Origin: Natronospira elongata
GTDB lineage: Bacteria; Pseudomonadota; Gammaproteobacteria; Natronospirales; Natronospiraceae
Direction: 5' to 3'
DNA: 64,000 nucleotides
NCBI RefSeq assembly: GCF_034931365.1
Contig: NZ_JAYGII010000015.1
Coordinates: 8,499 to 72,498 of the forward strand
Made by a program: the position numbers and the translations under genes. How positions within the stretch are numbered: the stretch's first letter is position 1; every line of letters begins with the position of its first letter. Of this stretch, positions 1 to 8,490 are shown piece after piece. The notes under the pieces were generated by a model that had not been told where the DNA came from, ran no database searches, and worked only from the letters and a program-made list of their open reading frames with translations.

Positions 1-987
1 GGCCTGCTCCGGCCCCGATTGCTCATCATCGCCAGGCGTCGTCTGTCCGGCATCCTCCGGCGCCTCGCCTTCGGTTACCGCCGCACTGGCGCGCAGATGA
101 ATGGGGCCGTAGAGCTCGGCCTGCACGATTTCCACCAGGCGCTCCTTGACCAATTCCAGGATGGCCATGAAGGTCACCACCACACCCATACGCCCCTCCT
201 CGCGAGGAAAAAGGCCGGTAAAGTCCCGGAAGCGACCGTCATCCAGACTGCTCAGCACCTCGGACATGCGCTGGCGAACGGACAGGGCCTCCCGCTGGAC
301 CTGGTGATGCTGGAACATGTCGGCCCGCCGCAGGACTTCCTTGAAGGCCAGCATCAGCTCCTTGAGAGTCACCTCGGGCACCATCTCCACCACCCGACGG
401 CCGACCAACTCGCCCTCGGCCTGGAACACATCCCGGCCCATTCGCGGCATGCTGTCGATGTCCTCGGCGGCAGTCTTGTAGCGCTCGTATTCCTGCAGGC
501 GGCGGATCAGCTCCGCCCGCGGGTCCTCGCCCTCCTCCTCTTCACTGACCGAAGGTCGGGGCAGCAGCATCCGGGATTTGATCTCGGCCAGCATCGCGGC
601 CATGACCAGATATTCCGCCGCCAACTCCAGACGAAGCTCCTTCATGAGCTCCACGTACTGCATGTACTGCTGGGTGATCTGGGCAATGGGAATGTCCCGG
701 ATGTCCAGATTCTGGCGCTTGATCAGGTACAGCAGCAGGTCCAGAGGCCCCTCGAAGGCCTCGAGAAAGACCTCCAGGGCATCGGGCGGAATGTAGAGAT
801 CCTTGGGCAGGTTGGTGAACGGCTCGCCCTGGACCAGGGCAAAGGGCATTTCCTCCTGACGCCCCTCGGCCGGATCATTGACCTGCCCATCGCCGGCTTC
901 GCCCTGCGGGTTGTCAGGCTGCTGTTCTGCCGCCTCCGCCGGACGGTTGTTGTCGGCGTCCTGGGCCTGCCTGTCCTGCTCGTCCAT
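1..987 (-). CDS. scpA: Segregation and condensation protein A (3' end outside window)
   Basis: ScpA is the kleisin subunit that bridges the two heads of the Smc dimer in the bacterial condensin. The frame starts at ATG 987 and is open for 329 codons to base 1 without a stop, so the C-terminus is missing. A charged, Gln/Glu-rich leader of about 45 residues precedes the kleisin N-domain, recognisable by FEGPLDLLLYLI and then NLDIRDIPIAQIT. A second conserved block, LAAEYLVMAAMLAEIKSRMLLP, follows. The visible C-terminus is an acidic, low-complexity tail (EGEAPEDAG). The ATG lies 2 bases after the trpS stop codon, so the two are co-transcribed. The partner smc is in this window at 8.6-12.1 kb but in a different transcription unit. 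scpB would be expected further left (inference). Confidence 0.93.
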   Translation of the reverse strand, partial: MDEQDRQAQDADNNRPAEAAEQQPDNPQGEAGDGQVNDPAEGRQEEMPFALVQGEPFTNLPKDLYIPPDALEVFLEAFEGPLDLLLYLIKRQNLDIRDIPIAQITQQYMQYVELMKELRLELAAEYLVMAAMLAEIKSRMLLPRPSVSEEEEGEDPRAELIRRLQEYERYKTAAEDIDSMPRMGRDVFQAEGELVGRRVVEMVPEVTLKELMLAFKEVLRRADMFQHHQVQREALSVRQRMSEVLSSLDDGRFRDFTGLFPREEGRMGVVVTFMAILELVKERLVEIVQAELYGPIHLRASAAVTEGEAPEDAGQTTPGDDEQSGPEQA

Positions 988-989
988 CG

Positions 990-2207
990 TCACCGGTACT
1001 GCAACCCCATGATCTGACGCACCTCGTCCAGGGTTTCCCTGGCCCGGGAGCGTGCCGTTTCACAACCTTCCTGGATAATGCTGCGCACCGCGTCCGGGTC
1101 TTCCTCATATTCCTGGGCGCGGGACTGAATGGGCCGGAGCTCATTGCTCACCGCCTCAATGACCGGGCCCTTGCACTCGAGGCAGCCGATCCCCGCCGTG
1201 GTACAGCCTTTGTGGGCCCATTCCTGGGTGTCCTTGTCCGAATAGATCTTGTGAAATTCCCACAGGGGACATTTCTCCGGCGTGCCCGGATCACTGCGAC
1301 GCACCCTGGCCGGGTCGGTGGGCATGGTGCGAATCTTCTGTTCCACCGACTCCAGCGGTTCACGCAGCCCAATGGTATTGCCGTAGGACTTGGACATCTT
1401 CTGCCCGTCCAGGCCGGGCATCTTGGGGGTCTCGGTGAGCAGGGCCTCCGGCTCCACCAGGATTTCCCGGCCCCCGCCTTCAAGATAGCCAAACAGGCGT
1501 TCCCGGTCGCCCTTGGTCAGGTTCTGCTGGGAGGACAGCATGGCCCGCGCCACCTCCAGGGATTCTTCATCGCCCTGCTCCTGCCAGCGCTTTCGCATCT
1601 CACGGAACAGACGGGCATTCTTCTTGCCGGTCTTGCGCAGGGCGGTCTCGGCACGACTCTCGAACTCGGGCTCGCGGCCGAAACTGTGATTGAAGCGGCG
1701 GGCGATCTCGCGGGTAATCTCCACATGGGCCACCTGATCTTCGCCCACCGGCACCAGGCCCGGCTTGTACATCAGGATATCCGCGCTCTGCAGCAGGGGA
1801 TAGCCAAGAAAGCCGTAGGTGGACAGGTCCCGTTCCTTGAGCTTTTCCTGCTGATCCTTGTAGGTGGGCACCCGCTCCAGCCAGGACAGGGGCGTGATCA
1901 TGGAGAGCAGCAGATGCAGTTCCGCATGTTCCGGCACCCGGGACTGAATGAACAGGGTCGCCGAGCCCGGATTCACGCCGGCGGCCAGCCAGTCAATGAT
2001 CATGTCCCAGGCGCGGGAGGCCACGTCCCCGGTATCCTCGTAATGGGTGGTCAGGGCATGCCAGTCGGCCACGAAAAAGAAGCAGTCGTATTCATGCTGC
2101 AGCTTGACCCAGTTCTTCAGGGCGCCGTGGTAATTGCCGAGATGGAGGCGGCCGGTGGGCCGCATGCCGGACACGATCCTGTTGTTCTGACCGCTTGCGG
2201 AAACCAA
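990..2207 (-). CDS. trpS: Tryptophanyl-tRNA synthetase with four-cysteine C-terminal motif
   Basis: Class I aminoacyl-tRNA synthetase that charges tRNA-Trp. The HIGH-type motif is RPTGRLHLGNYHG near the N-terminus and the KMSKS motif is GQKMSKSYGN. I place the start at TTG 2207. An AGGAG Shine-Dalgarno lies 7 bases upstream, and the protein then begins just before RIVSGMRPTG as in relatives. The upstream ATG at 2261 falls inside a perfect TATAAT -10 box, so it is probably not translated. The product is 405 residues, longer than the roughly 330 of E. coli TrpS. The C-terminal part carries C-x21-C-x6-C-x2-C (CPLWEF ... KGC ... GCLECKG), close to the pattern that binds a [4Fe-4S] cluster in Thermotoga maritima TrpRS. 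The gene is followed directly by scpA. Confidence 0.96.
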   Translation of the reverse strand: MVSASGQNNRIVSGMRPTGRLHLGNYHGALKNWVKLQHEYDCFFFVADWHALTTHYEDTGDVASRAWDMIIDWLAAGVNPGSATLFIQSRVPEHAELHLLLSMITPLSWLERVPTYKDQQEKLKERDLSTYGFLGYPLLQSADILMYKPGLVPVGEDQVAHVEITREIARRFNHSFGREPEFESRAETALRKTGKKNARLFREMRKRWQEQGDEESLEVARAMLSSQQNLTKGDRERLFGYLEGGGREILVEPEALLTETPKMPGLDGQKMSKSYGNTIGLREPLESVEQKIRTMPTDPARVRRSDPGTPEKCPLWEFHKIYSDKDTQEWAHKGCTTAGIGCLECKGPVIEAVSNELRPIQSRAQEYEEDPDAVRSIIQEGCETARSRARETLDEVRQIMGLQYR

Positions 2208-2259
2208 ATCTCTACTCCTGCGTAATGGACAAAAATCCCGTCGGGCGGGCAAGCCGGAC

Positions 2260-2265
2260 ATTATA
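2260..2265 (-). promoter_or_regulatory. -10 box of the probable trpS-scpA promoter
   Basis: On the minus strand the sequence TATAAT, followed by G, lies 53 bases before the TTG start of trpS. No good -35 box is visible 16-18 bases upstream, so the call rests on the perfect hexamer and its position in the gap between yciO and trpS. Confidence 0.45.
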
Positions 2266-2305
2266 AAGGGAAGCGAGGCCCCGGGTCTCGCCCTCTCGCA
2301 CCCGA

Positions 2306-2929
2306 TCAGAGCTCGAAGGGGGCCGGATCACCGCGACCATGGCGCAGGATCCGCGGCGGCAGCTCGCTCAAATCCACCACGGTGCTGGGCTCAAGGCCGC
2401 AGTTGCCGCCGTCGACCACCAGGTCCACATGGTGCTCCAGGCGCTCCCGGATATCCTCCGGATCGGTGAAGGGCAGCTCATCCCCCGGCAGTATCAGGGT
2501 GGAGCTCAAAATCGGCTCCCCGTGCTCCTCCAGCAGGGCCCGCACAATGGCATTGTCCGGGACGCGGATGCCAATGGTCTTGCGCTTGGGATTCTGCAGC
2601 CTGCGAGGCACCTCGCCGGTGGCCTTGAGTATGAAGGTGTAGGGCCCGGGGGTGTGAGCCTTCAGCAATCTGAAGACCGAGTTGTCCACCCGGGCGTAGG
2701 TGCCGATCTCGGAGAGATCACGACAGACCAGGGTCAGGTTGTGGCCCTTGTCGGTCTGGCGCAGCCACTGGATTCGCTCCACGGCGTTCTTCTCCTCCAG
2801 GGCGCAGCCGAGGGCGTAAATGGAGTCCGTGGGATATACGATCACGCCCCCATCGCGCAGTATGCGCACGGCCTGGCGCACCAGCCGCGGCTGGGGGTCC
2901 ACCGGATGTATCTGGAAATACTGGCTCAT
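2306..2929 (-). CDS. yciO: YciO-type threonylcarbamoyl-AMP synthase family protein
   Basis: Member of the Sua5/YciO/YrdC family, which includes the enzymes making L-threonylcarbamoyl-AMP for the t6A37 modification of tRNA. The 207-residue protein starts at ATG 2929 behind GGAGGGAG. It reads like E. coli YciO along its whole length: MSQYFQIHP, IVYPTDSIYALGC, TPGPYTFILKAT, KRKTIGIRVP and STVVDLS. The dinucleotide and triphosphate-binding patches typical of the family (KRKTIGIRVPD, SSTLILPG) are present. YciO is a paralogue of TsaC and its physiological role is less settled, so the exact activity is inferred. An upstream ATG at 2950 is in frame but lacks a ribosome-binding site. The gene diverges from yciI with 92 bases between them. 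Confidence 0.9.
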   Translation of the reverse strand: MSQYFQIHPVDPQPRLVRQAVRILRDGGVIVYPTDSIYALGCALEEKNAVERIQWLRQTDKGHNLTLVCRDLSEIGTYARVDNSVFRLLKAHTPGPYTFILKATGEVPRRLQNPKRKTIGIRVPDNAIVRALLEEHGEPILSSTLILPGDELPFTDPEDIRERLEHHVDLVVDGGNCGLEPSTVVDLSELPPRILRHGRGDPAPFEL

Positions 2930-3021
2930 GCTCCCTCCACTGCCAACCACGGGATGCTAACACGAGCCGGGCCGGCACTGGCTGTGATAGTCTTTTCGCT
3001 TTTCGACAGGGGGTCGAGTCG

Positions 3022-3321
3022 ATGTGGTATGTGATCATTGGCCGGGACCGGCCGGACAGCCTGAGTGCACGCCAGAACGCGCGACCGGCGCACCTGGAGC
3101 GCCTGGAAGCCCTCAAGGAGGCGGGTCGCCTGCTGGTGGCCGGTCCCTGCCCCCGGGACGACGCCCCGGCACCCGGGCCGGCCGGCGTCAGCGGCAGTGT
3201 GGTGATTGCCGAATTCGATAGCCTGACGGCCGCCGAGAACTGGGCAAAGGCCGATCCCTACATTGAGGTCGGTGTCTACGAGTCCGTCGAGGTACGCCCC
3301 TTTATCCGCGCCCTGCCCTGA
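3022..3321 (+). CDS. yciI: YciI family protein
   Basis: A 99-residue YciI-like protein, a small ferredoxin-fold dimer related to muconolactone isomerase-type folds. The start MWYVIIGRD and the block RPAHLERLEALKEAGRLLVAGPCP match the family, including the conserved His of the R-x-x-HL stretch and the downstream Asp residues (AEFDSLTAAENWAKADPY). Its biochemical role is not established. It is the first gene of a rightward group with the bolA-family gene, 14 bases downstream. It faces yciO across a short divergent gap. Confidence 0.9.
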   Translation: MWYVIIGRDRPDSLSARQNARPAHLERLEALKEAGRLLVAGPCPRDDAPAPGPAGVSGSVVIAEFDSLTAAENWAKADPYIEVGVYESVEVRPFIRALP

Positions 3322-3335
3322 ATCCGGGAGGATGC

Positions 3336-3614
3336 ATGAGCGACAATACTGAACGCGTTAAACGCATGCGCCAGATACTGGAAAGCCGCTTTGCACCAGC
3401 GGAGTTGGTGATCCGTGATGACAGTCATTTGCATGTCGGCCATCCCGGGGCCCGCGACGGCCGCGGTCATTTCCATGTCCGCATTCGCGCCGAGGCCTTT
3501 GCCGGCAAGCGGCCCCTGGCCCGTCACCGGCTGGTTTTCGAGGCCCTCGGCGAGATGATGGAAAGCGATATCCATGCCCTGCAGATCGATGCGGCGGCAG
3601 AGGAAGATAACTGA
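3336..3614 (+). CDS. BolA family protein
   Basis: A 92-residue BolA/IbaG-type protein. BolA proteins work with monothiol glutaredoxins in iron-sulfur cluster handling and can bind DNA. The body contains the helix RVKRMRQILESRFAPAELVI, then DDSHLHVGHPGARDGRGHFHVRI with the conserved family histidines, then RHRLVFEALGEMMESDIHALQI. A GGGAGG ribosome-binding site precedes ATG 3336. It lies 14 bases after yciI and about 43 bases before the lipoprotein gene, so the three probably share a transcript. Whether it is BolA or the shorter IbaG type cannot be settled here. Confidence 0.92.
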   Translation: MSDNTERVKRMRQILESRFAPAELVIRDDSHLHVGHPGARDGRGHFHVRIRAEAFAGKRPLARHRLVFEALGEMMESDIHALQIDAAAEEDN

Positions 3615-3657
3615 AATCACGCCGGGTGCGCCCGGCCTTAGCCAAGAGAGGATGATC

Positions 3658-4482
3658 ATGAAGAAACTACTGAGCAGTCTGATTGTGCTCGGTCTGCTGG
3701 GCCTGATGGCCTGTGAGACCGAAACCCCGGCCAATGGAGACCGTGACCGGAATGGAGAGGACCTGGGCGGCGAGACCCTGGCCACCGTGGATGGGAAACC
3801 TGTATCCGACCGCCTCCTGGCGGCCTTTGTACGCCAGTACCCGGGCTTTGACATGGATGGTCTCCAGCCCCAGCAACGGGAACAGCTCACCGACCACCTG
3901 ATCAATCTGACGATCCTGAGCCGAGAGGCCGAGCGTCGTGGCATCCATCAGGAAGACGAGATCCGGGCCGCCATGGCCCTGGAGCGGATGCAGACCCTGG
4001 CCGATGCACTCATGCGCAAGCTGGAAGAGGATGAGCCCATCAGCGAGGACACCCTCCGCGAGCAGTACGAAGAACAATACTCGGACAGCAAGGAATACAG
4101 TGCCCGGCATATCCTGGTGGAAGATGAAGACACCGCCCGCGACCTGATTGCTGCACTGGACGAGGGTGCCGATTTCGCCGAACTGGCCCGCGAACACAGC
4201 ACGGGCCCCACCGGTGAGCGGGGTGGTGACCTGGGCTGGTTCCCCGCCGAGCAGATGGTGGAGCCCTTCGCCAATGCCGTTCGGGCCATGGAAGCGGGCA
4301 GCTTCACCGCCGAGCCCGTCCAGACCCAGTTCGGCTGGCATGTGATCCTGCTCGAGGACACCCGGGAAACGGAAGGCCCGGCTTTCGAGGAAGTGCGTGA
4401 GCAGATCGCCGACAACCTGCGCCAGCAACGGGTGCAGCGCTATGTTTCCGAACTCCGGGAACAGGCCGAGGTGGAGCGGTAA
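3658..4482 (+). CDS. Parvulin-type peptidyl-prolyl isomerase lipoprotein
   Basis: A predicted periplasmic folding factor of 274 residues. The start is ATG 3658, six bases after AGAGG; ATG 3652 sits too close to the ribosome-binding site. The N-terminus MKKLLSSLIVLGLLGLMAC is a lipoprotein signal peptide with lipobox LMAC. An acidic linker and a SurA/PrsA-like helical region (TDHLINLTILSREAERRGI) follow. A PpiC parvulin domain occupies roughly residues 145-250, with SARHILV, GADFAELAREHS, GGDLGWF and TQFGWHVI. The C-terminus is a helix of basic and acidic residues. A strong hairpin terminator lies 40 bases downstream. The product resembles the NifM/PrsA/PpiC class, but no specific symbol is justified. 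Confidence 0.9.
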   Translation: MKKLLSSLIVLGLLGLMACETETPANGDRDRNGEDLGGETLATVDGKPVSDRLLAAFVRQYPGFDMDGLQPQQREQLTDHLINLTILSREAERRGIHQEDEIRAAMALERMQTLADALMRKLEEDEPISEDTLREQYEEQYSDSKEYSARHILVEDEDTARDLIAALDEGADFAELAREHSTGPTGERGGDLGWFPAEQMVEPFANAVRAMEAGSFTAEPVQTQFGWHVILLEDTRETEGPAFEEVREQIADNLRQQRVQRYVSELREQAEVER

Positions 4483-4521
4483 TCGTTCCCCCTGCAGAGA
4501 AAAGCAATCTGCAGCAACATG

Positions 4522-4549
4522 AAAAAGCGCCCCGCGGGGCGCTTTTTTT
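4522..4549. terminator. Bidirectional intrinsic terminator
   Basis: A hairpin with arms AAAGCGCCCC and GGGGCGCTTT around CG is flanked by an A-run on the left and seven T on the right. It separates the rightward parvulin lipoprotein gene (ends 4482) from the leftward DUF1499 gene (ends 4573) and can serve both. Confidence 0.9.
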
Positions 4550-4572
4550 CGAGCCGGTTTCAGGCGCGACAA

Positions 4573-5088
4573 TCAGAGTCGCAGGCTGCTCTGACCGCTC
4601 CGATCCTGGTATTCGCGGATCAGGGTCTGGAGGGCCCGGAAGCGATCACGGCCTCGATCACGATCGATGGGGCCGGCGCGGGCCGCGGCGCGGACATGAA
4701 TGATGTTGCGTTGCGGCGGGAAGTAGAATTCCACCTCGTCGACCATGGTCTCGGACTGAAAGTAGAACTCATCGCCCTCGCGAAAGACCGAGCCGGTGAA
4801 TTCCACCCGCAAATAGGTTCGATGGCTGGATACAATCCGAGCGCCAGGGAATCCCTGGATCACGGCCGCAAGGGCCGAACGCCCTTCCCTGCGGGTCCCG
4901 TCATACTCAAGCACATCCGCCTGCGCCACCTCCCGCTCATCGGGATGACTGGACAGACAGGTACGGGCGTCGGCGCACGGCGGCAGCTCGCCCTCCCGGA
5001 TGCCGTAGGGGGGCACCTGGGTGCCGGCGCACGCTGACATGAGTATTGCCATGGCGGGCAGAAAAAGATTTACCCGATTATGTTGCAA
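4573..5088 (-). CDS. DUF1499-type lipoprotein, TTG start
   Basis: A 171-residue protein. I place the start at TTG 5088, which sits six bases after a GGAGG box. The in-frame ATG at 5166 would add 26 arginine-rich residues ahead of the signal peptide. From TTG the sequence is a clean lipoprotein signal, NRVNLFLPAMAILMSAC. The mature part has PPCADARTCLSSHP, then AALAAVIQGFPGARIVSSHRTYLRVEFTG and VDEVEFYFPP. This is the pattern of DUF1499 proteins, in which a short cysteine-containing start precedes an ILVEF-rich beta fold ending in VEFYF. Function is unknown. The gene stands alone between a terminator and ligA. Confidence 0.78.
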   Translation of the reverse strand: MQHNRVNLFLPAMAILMSACAGTQVPPYGIREGELPPCADARTCLSSHPDEREVAQADVLEYDGTRREGRSALAAVIQGFPGARIVSSHRTYLRVEFTGSVFREGDEFYFQSETMVDEVEFYFPPQRNIIHVRAAARAGPIDRDRGRDRFRALQTLIREYQDRSGQSSLRL

Positions 5089-5227
5089 GGCTGTCCTCCG
5101 CCGGGACACACACCAACTGAACAGACTACCCCCCAATGTATGGCCTTGCCAAGCATTTCGCGACAATCATTGCGTGACCGGGAATTCCCAAATCAACCAG
5201 GCTGACCAAAGGGGCTAGCCCACTGGG

Positions 5228-7555
5228 TCACTCTCCCGCCAGCAGGGCCTTGAGCTTGTCCTCGGAAAGCACGGGCACGCCAAGCTTCTCTGCCTTGTCC
5301 CGCTTGGAACCGGCCTTGTCGCCGGCTACCAGGTAATCGGTGCGACTGGAGACGCTGCCGGTCACCTTGCCCCCCGCCGCTTCAATGGCCGCCCGGGCCT
5401 CGTCACGGGTCATCTCAGCCAGGGTACCGGTGAGGACAAAGGTCTTGCCCGCCAGCGGCGACTCGTCTGCCGCCTGCTGATAGTCGGAGCGGTCCTGCGT
5501 CCAGTGAATGCCCCACTCCCGCAGCAAGGACTCAGTCTCATCCAGAATCGGACGCATATTGGCGTCTTCCAGGGCGCGACGGGCCTTGAGAATGGCCTGG
5601 TCGGTTTTCTCATCCCCGCTGTCGCCCGCCTGGAACTGCCACAGGGCGGTGAAATCCGGGCAGTGAGCCGCGATGGTCTCGACCCGCTTGCCGGTCGCCC
5701 CTTTGATGGACAGGGCCTTGAGCAGGGACTGCAGAGTAATGTCGTGGACGTAATCGGGACTGAAATCGGCCTCGTCGCTGAGAACAATGCCATCCGAGCG
5801 CTCAAACAGGCGGTCCACTTCCCGGGCATTGCCTTCATCGTCGAAGAAATCCCGGATGGCCCCGGCCACCCCCGGCCCGATATCCGGCACGCACAGCAGC
5901 AAGGGCATGGTGGCCTTGCGAATCGACTGGAAACGGCCGAAGGCATTGGCCAGCCCCTTGGCCAGGGTGGCGCCCACGCTGGGAATGCCCAGGGCGAACA
6001 GGAAGCGCCCCAGCGTCACTCGCCGTTTGGCTTCGATCTCCTCCAGCAGCTTCTCCACGGAGCGCTCGCCGAAGCCATCCAGGGCCAGCAGCTCGGCCTT
6101 TCGCTCGTGGAGCCGAAAGATGTCAGAAGGACGGCGCACCCATTCCCTCTCAAAGAATCGGGCCAGGCTCTTGTCACCCAGCCCCTCGATATCCAGCGCC
6201 GTGCGCGAGACGAAATGACGCAGGGTCTCCAGTTGCTGGGCGGCGCAGTTCATGCGTCCGGTACAACGATGAACCGCTTCCCCGGGCTCGCGGACCACAT
6301 CGGCACCACAGACGGGGCATTGCTCGGGAAACTCGATTACTGCCGCTTCCGGGGGACGGCGATCGGTGACCGCTGCCACCACCTCCGGGATCACATCCCC
6401 GGCCCGACGGACAATGACGGTGTCGCCAATGCGCACGTCCTTGCGGCGGATCTCGTCCATGTTGTGCAGGGTGGCATTGCTGACCGTGGCCCCGCCGACG
6501 AAGACCGGCTCCAGGCGGGCCACCGGGGTAATCGCCCCGGTGCGGCCAACCTGGAACTCCACATTGCGCAGTACGGTAGTCTTCTCCTGGGCCGGAAACT
6601 TGTGAGCAATGGCCCAGCGCGGTGCCCTCGACAATTGGCCGAGTCTCGCCTGCCAGTCGAGGCGATCCACCTTGAAGACCACCCCATCAATATCGTAATC
6701 CAGCGACTCACGGCGCTCGAGAATCGCCTGGTAATAATCGAGGCAGGCCTTCAGGCCATCAAGACGACGACCTTCCGGGGAAACCGGCAAGCCCCAATCG
6801 GCCAGTGCCGAAAGCAAGTCGGTCTGGGTGTTAACCGTGGGCCCACCCTCGATGATGCCGATGCCATAACAGAAGATCTCCAGAGGCCGCCGCCGGGCGA
6901 CCCGGGCATCCAGTTGCCGCACACTGCCGGCCGCTGCATTGCGGGGATTGACGAAGGTCTTCTCGCCCCGCTTGCGTTGTGCCGTATTGAGCTTCTCGAA
7001 ACCTTCATGGCTCATGAAGATCTCGCCCCGCACCTCCAACCGACGGGGAATATACTTGCCTTCGAGAACCACCGGCACCTGGGCAATGGTCCGCACGCTG
7101 TGAGTCACATCTTCGCCGGTTTCACCGTCACCCCGGGTAGCCGCTCGAACCAGCTCACCGTCCTCGTAAAGCAGGCTGACTGCCAGCCCATCCAGCTTGG
7201 GTTCGCCGTGGTAGGACACCGCAGACGAATGCCCGAGGCGTTCCCGAACCCGGCGATCGAATGCCTCCAGGTCCTCCGCCCCAAAGGCATTGTCCAGAGA
7301 CAACATGGGCTTTTCATGGCGGACCGGCGCAAAGGCACTGTCGGCTTCGCCACCGACACGGCGGGTGGGGGAATCGGCGCTTTGCAGGTCGGGAAACTCG
7401 GCTTCCAGGGCCTGGAGCTCGGCCATCAGCGCATCGTATTCGGCATCCGGGATTTCAGGTTCGTCAAGGACGTGATAGCGATGATCGTGGTGCTGGATCT
7501 GCTCCCGCAGCTCCGCCACGCGACGGGCGGCCGCCTCCCGGCTCCCCTGCTTCAT
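5228..7555 (-). CDS. ligA: NAD-dependent DNA ligase, long form
   Basis: Seals nicks in duplex DNA using NAD+. The nucleotide-binding lysine is in EPKLDGLAVS (KxDG motif). An N-terminal Ia domain (IQHHDHRYHVLDEPEIPDAEYD), an OB fold (VGRTGAITPVARLEPV), a four-cysteine zinc site (CPVCGADV ... CTGRMNCAA), helix-hairpin-helix repeats and a C-terminal BRCT domain (LAGKTFVLTGTL) all appear in order. At 775 residues it is about 100 longer than E. coli LigA. The extra block lies between the last hairpin-helix unit (REVDRLFERSDGIVL) and LLREWGIHW just before the BRCT domain, roughly residues 590-670. ATG 7555 overlaps the zipA stop by one base (TGATG), so translation is coupled. Confidence 0.97.
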   Translation of the reverse strand: MKQGSREAAARRVAELREQIQHHDHRYHVLDEPEIPDAEYDALMAELQALEAEFPDLQSADSPTRRVGGEADSAFAPVRHEKPMLSLDNAFGAEDLEAFDRRVRERLGHSSAVSYHGEPKLDGLAVSLLYEDGELVRAATRGDGETGEDVTHSVRTIAQVPVVLEGKYIPRRLEVRGEIFMSHEGFEKLNTAQRKRGEKTFVNPRNAAAGSVRQLDARVARRRPLEIFCYGIGIIEGGPTVNTQTDLLSALADWGLPVSPEGRRLDGLKACLDYYQAILERRESLDYDIDGVVFKVDRLDWQARLGQLSRAPRWAIAHKFPAQEKTTVLRNVEFQVGRTGAITPVARLEPVFVGGATVSNATLHNMDEIRRKDVRIGDTVIVRRAGDVIPEVVAAVTDRRPPEAAVIEFPEQCPVCGADVVREPGEAVHRCTGRMNCAAQQLETLRHFVSRTALDIEGLGDKSLARFFEREWVRRPSDIFRLHERKAELLALDGFGERSVEKLLEEIEAKRRVTLGRFLFALGIPSVGATLAKGLANAFGRFQSIRKATMPLLLCVPDIGPGVAGAIRDFFDDEGNAREVDRLFERSDGIVLSDEADFSPDYVHDITLQSLLKALSIKGATGKRVETIAAHCPDFTALWQFQAGDSGDEKTDQAILKARRALEDANMRPILDETESLLREWGIHWTQDRSDYQQAADESPLAGKTFVLTGTLAEMTRDEARAAIEAAGGKVTGSVSSRTDYLVAGDKAGSKRDKAEKLGVPVLSEDKLKALLAGE

Positions 7556-8490
7556 CAGCGACTCCCGGCAGGTTGACGCTGCACCTGGCGGCGCAGCCGT
7601 TCGAACTCGGTGATTTCTTCTTCGATATAGGTGGCACGCTGCCGGGAGAAGGGGTTACGGGCTTCATCCCGGACATCGCCGCCGAGGGTTTCGGCAACCT
7701 GATGAGCCAGGCTCAGCATTTCATGGAAGGTCTCCACCCCCGGCCATGGCCCCGGCAGTACCGCGAACAGGGTAATACCCCGATAGTGACTGTAATCCAT
7801 TTCCGCCAGATCGAAATGACCGGGCTCAACCATATTGGCCACGCTGAACAGCAGCGCCAGCTTGCCCTGCTCATCCCGCTCACTGCGATGAAAGATCTGA
7901 TACTGACCGTGGCGAGCTCCGGCCTGTTCCAGCAACTGACGCAGTCCGGCCCCTTCCAGTCCTTGCTCTCCCACGGCTCTGACATGCAGAGAAACAATCT
8001 TCTGGGAATTCGGGTTGTATTCCGGCAGCTCGGGCTCATCCCCGGCCTGGGTATCCAGGGCCCCATCGGCTTGGTGATCGTCGCGGACATCCGGCTCCGG
8101 TGCTGATTCCTCCGCCGCCGCGCCCAGATCCCTCAGGCGCTCTCTAAGACGACCCAGGCCGCGGGCAAGTGCCCGGTCCGATCGTTCCGGGGATTCCGGT
8201 TCAGGGCTTGTAGCGGCCGCACGGCTCTCCCGGCGTAGCGCCGGCGTCTCCGGACGCAGACTGGGCAGTTCATCCTCCTCAACGCCCGACTTCGGCTCGG
8301 AAGGCACCGCCTCACCGGCCTCCGGCCGCAGCTTGACGCGAGGCAGTTCATCACTGTCCACCCGCTGCGAGGGACGCGGCGGCCGATGCAGCGACTGCTC
8401 CCGCTCACGGCCTTGCCAACGCGTGTAGGCATAAACCGCGATCACGAGCACGACACCCAGTCCGATCAGTGCCAGCCTAAGCTCCGGCAT
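7555..8490 (-). CDS. zipA: Cell division protein ZipA
   Basis: ZipA anchors FtsZ to the inner membrane at the division site. The 311-residue protein starts at ATG 8490, five bases after GGAG. It has an N-terminal membrane segment (LRLALIGLGVVLVIAVYAYTRW) and a long, charged and proline-rich linker to about residue 165. The C-terminal FtsZ-binding domain contains QKIVSLHVRA, GQYQIFHRSE, LFSVANMVEPGHFDL and GITLFAVLPGP. The last two of these segments form the hydrophobic groove that takes the FtsZ tail in known structures. It sits between smc and ligA. zipA-ligA adjacency is common in gammaproteobacteria, and ZipA is confined to that class, which supports the taxonomic call. Confidence 0.96.
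   Translation of the reverse strand: MPELRLALIGLGVVLVIAVYAYTRWQGREREQSLHRPPRPSQRVDSDELPRVKLRPEAGEAVPSEPKSGVEEDELPSLRPETPALRRESRAAATSPEPESPERSDRALARGLGRLRERLRDLGAAAEESAPEPDVRDDHQADGALDTQAGDEPELPEYNPNSQKIVSLHVRAVGEQGLEGAGLRQLLEQAGARHGQYQIFHRSERDEQGKLALLFSVANMVEPGHFDLAEMDYSHYRGITLFAVLPGPWPGVETFHEMLSLAHQVAETLGGDVRDEARNPFSRQRATYIEEEITEFERLRRQVQRQPAGSR

Noticed and set aside
5504..7576. 690-codon open frame opposite ligA
   Set aside because: The same effect: a GC-driven antisense frame over a well-supported gene, with no ribosome-binding site or family match.
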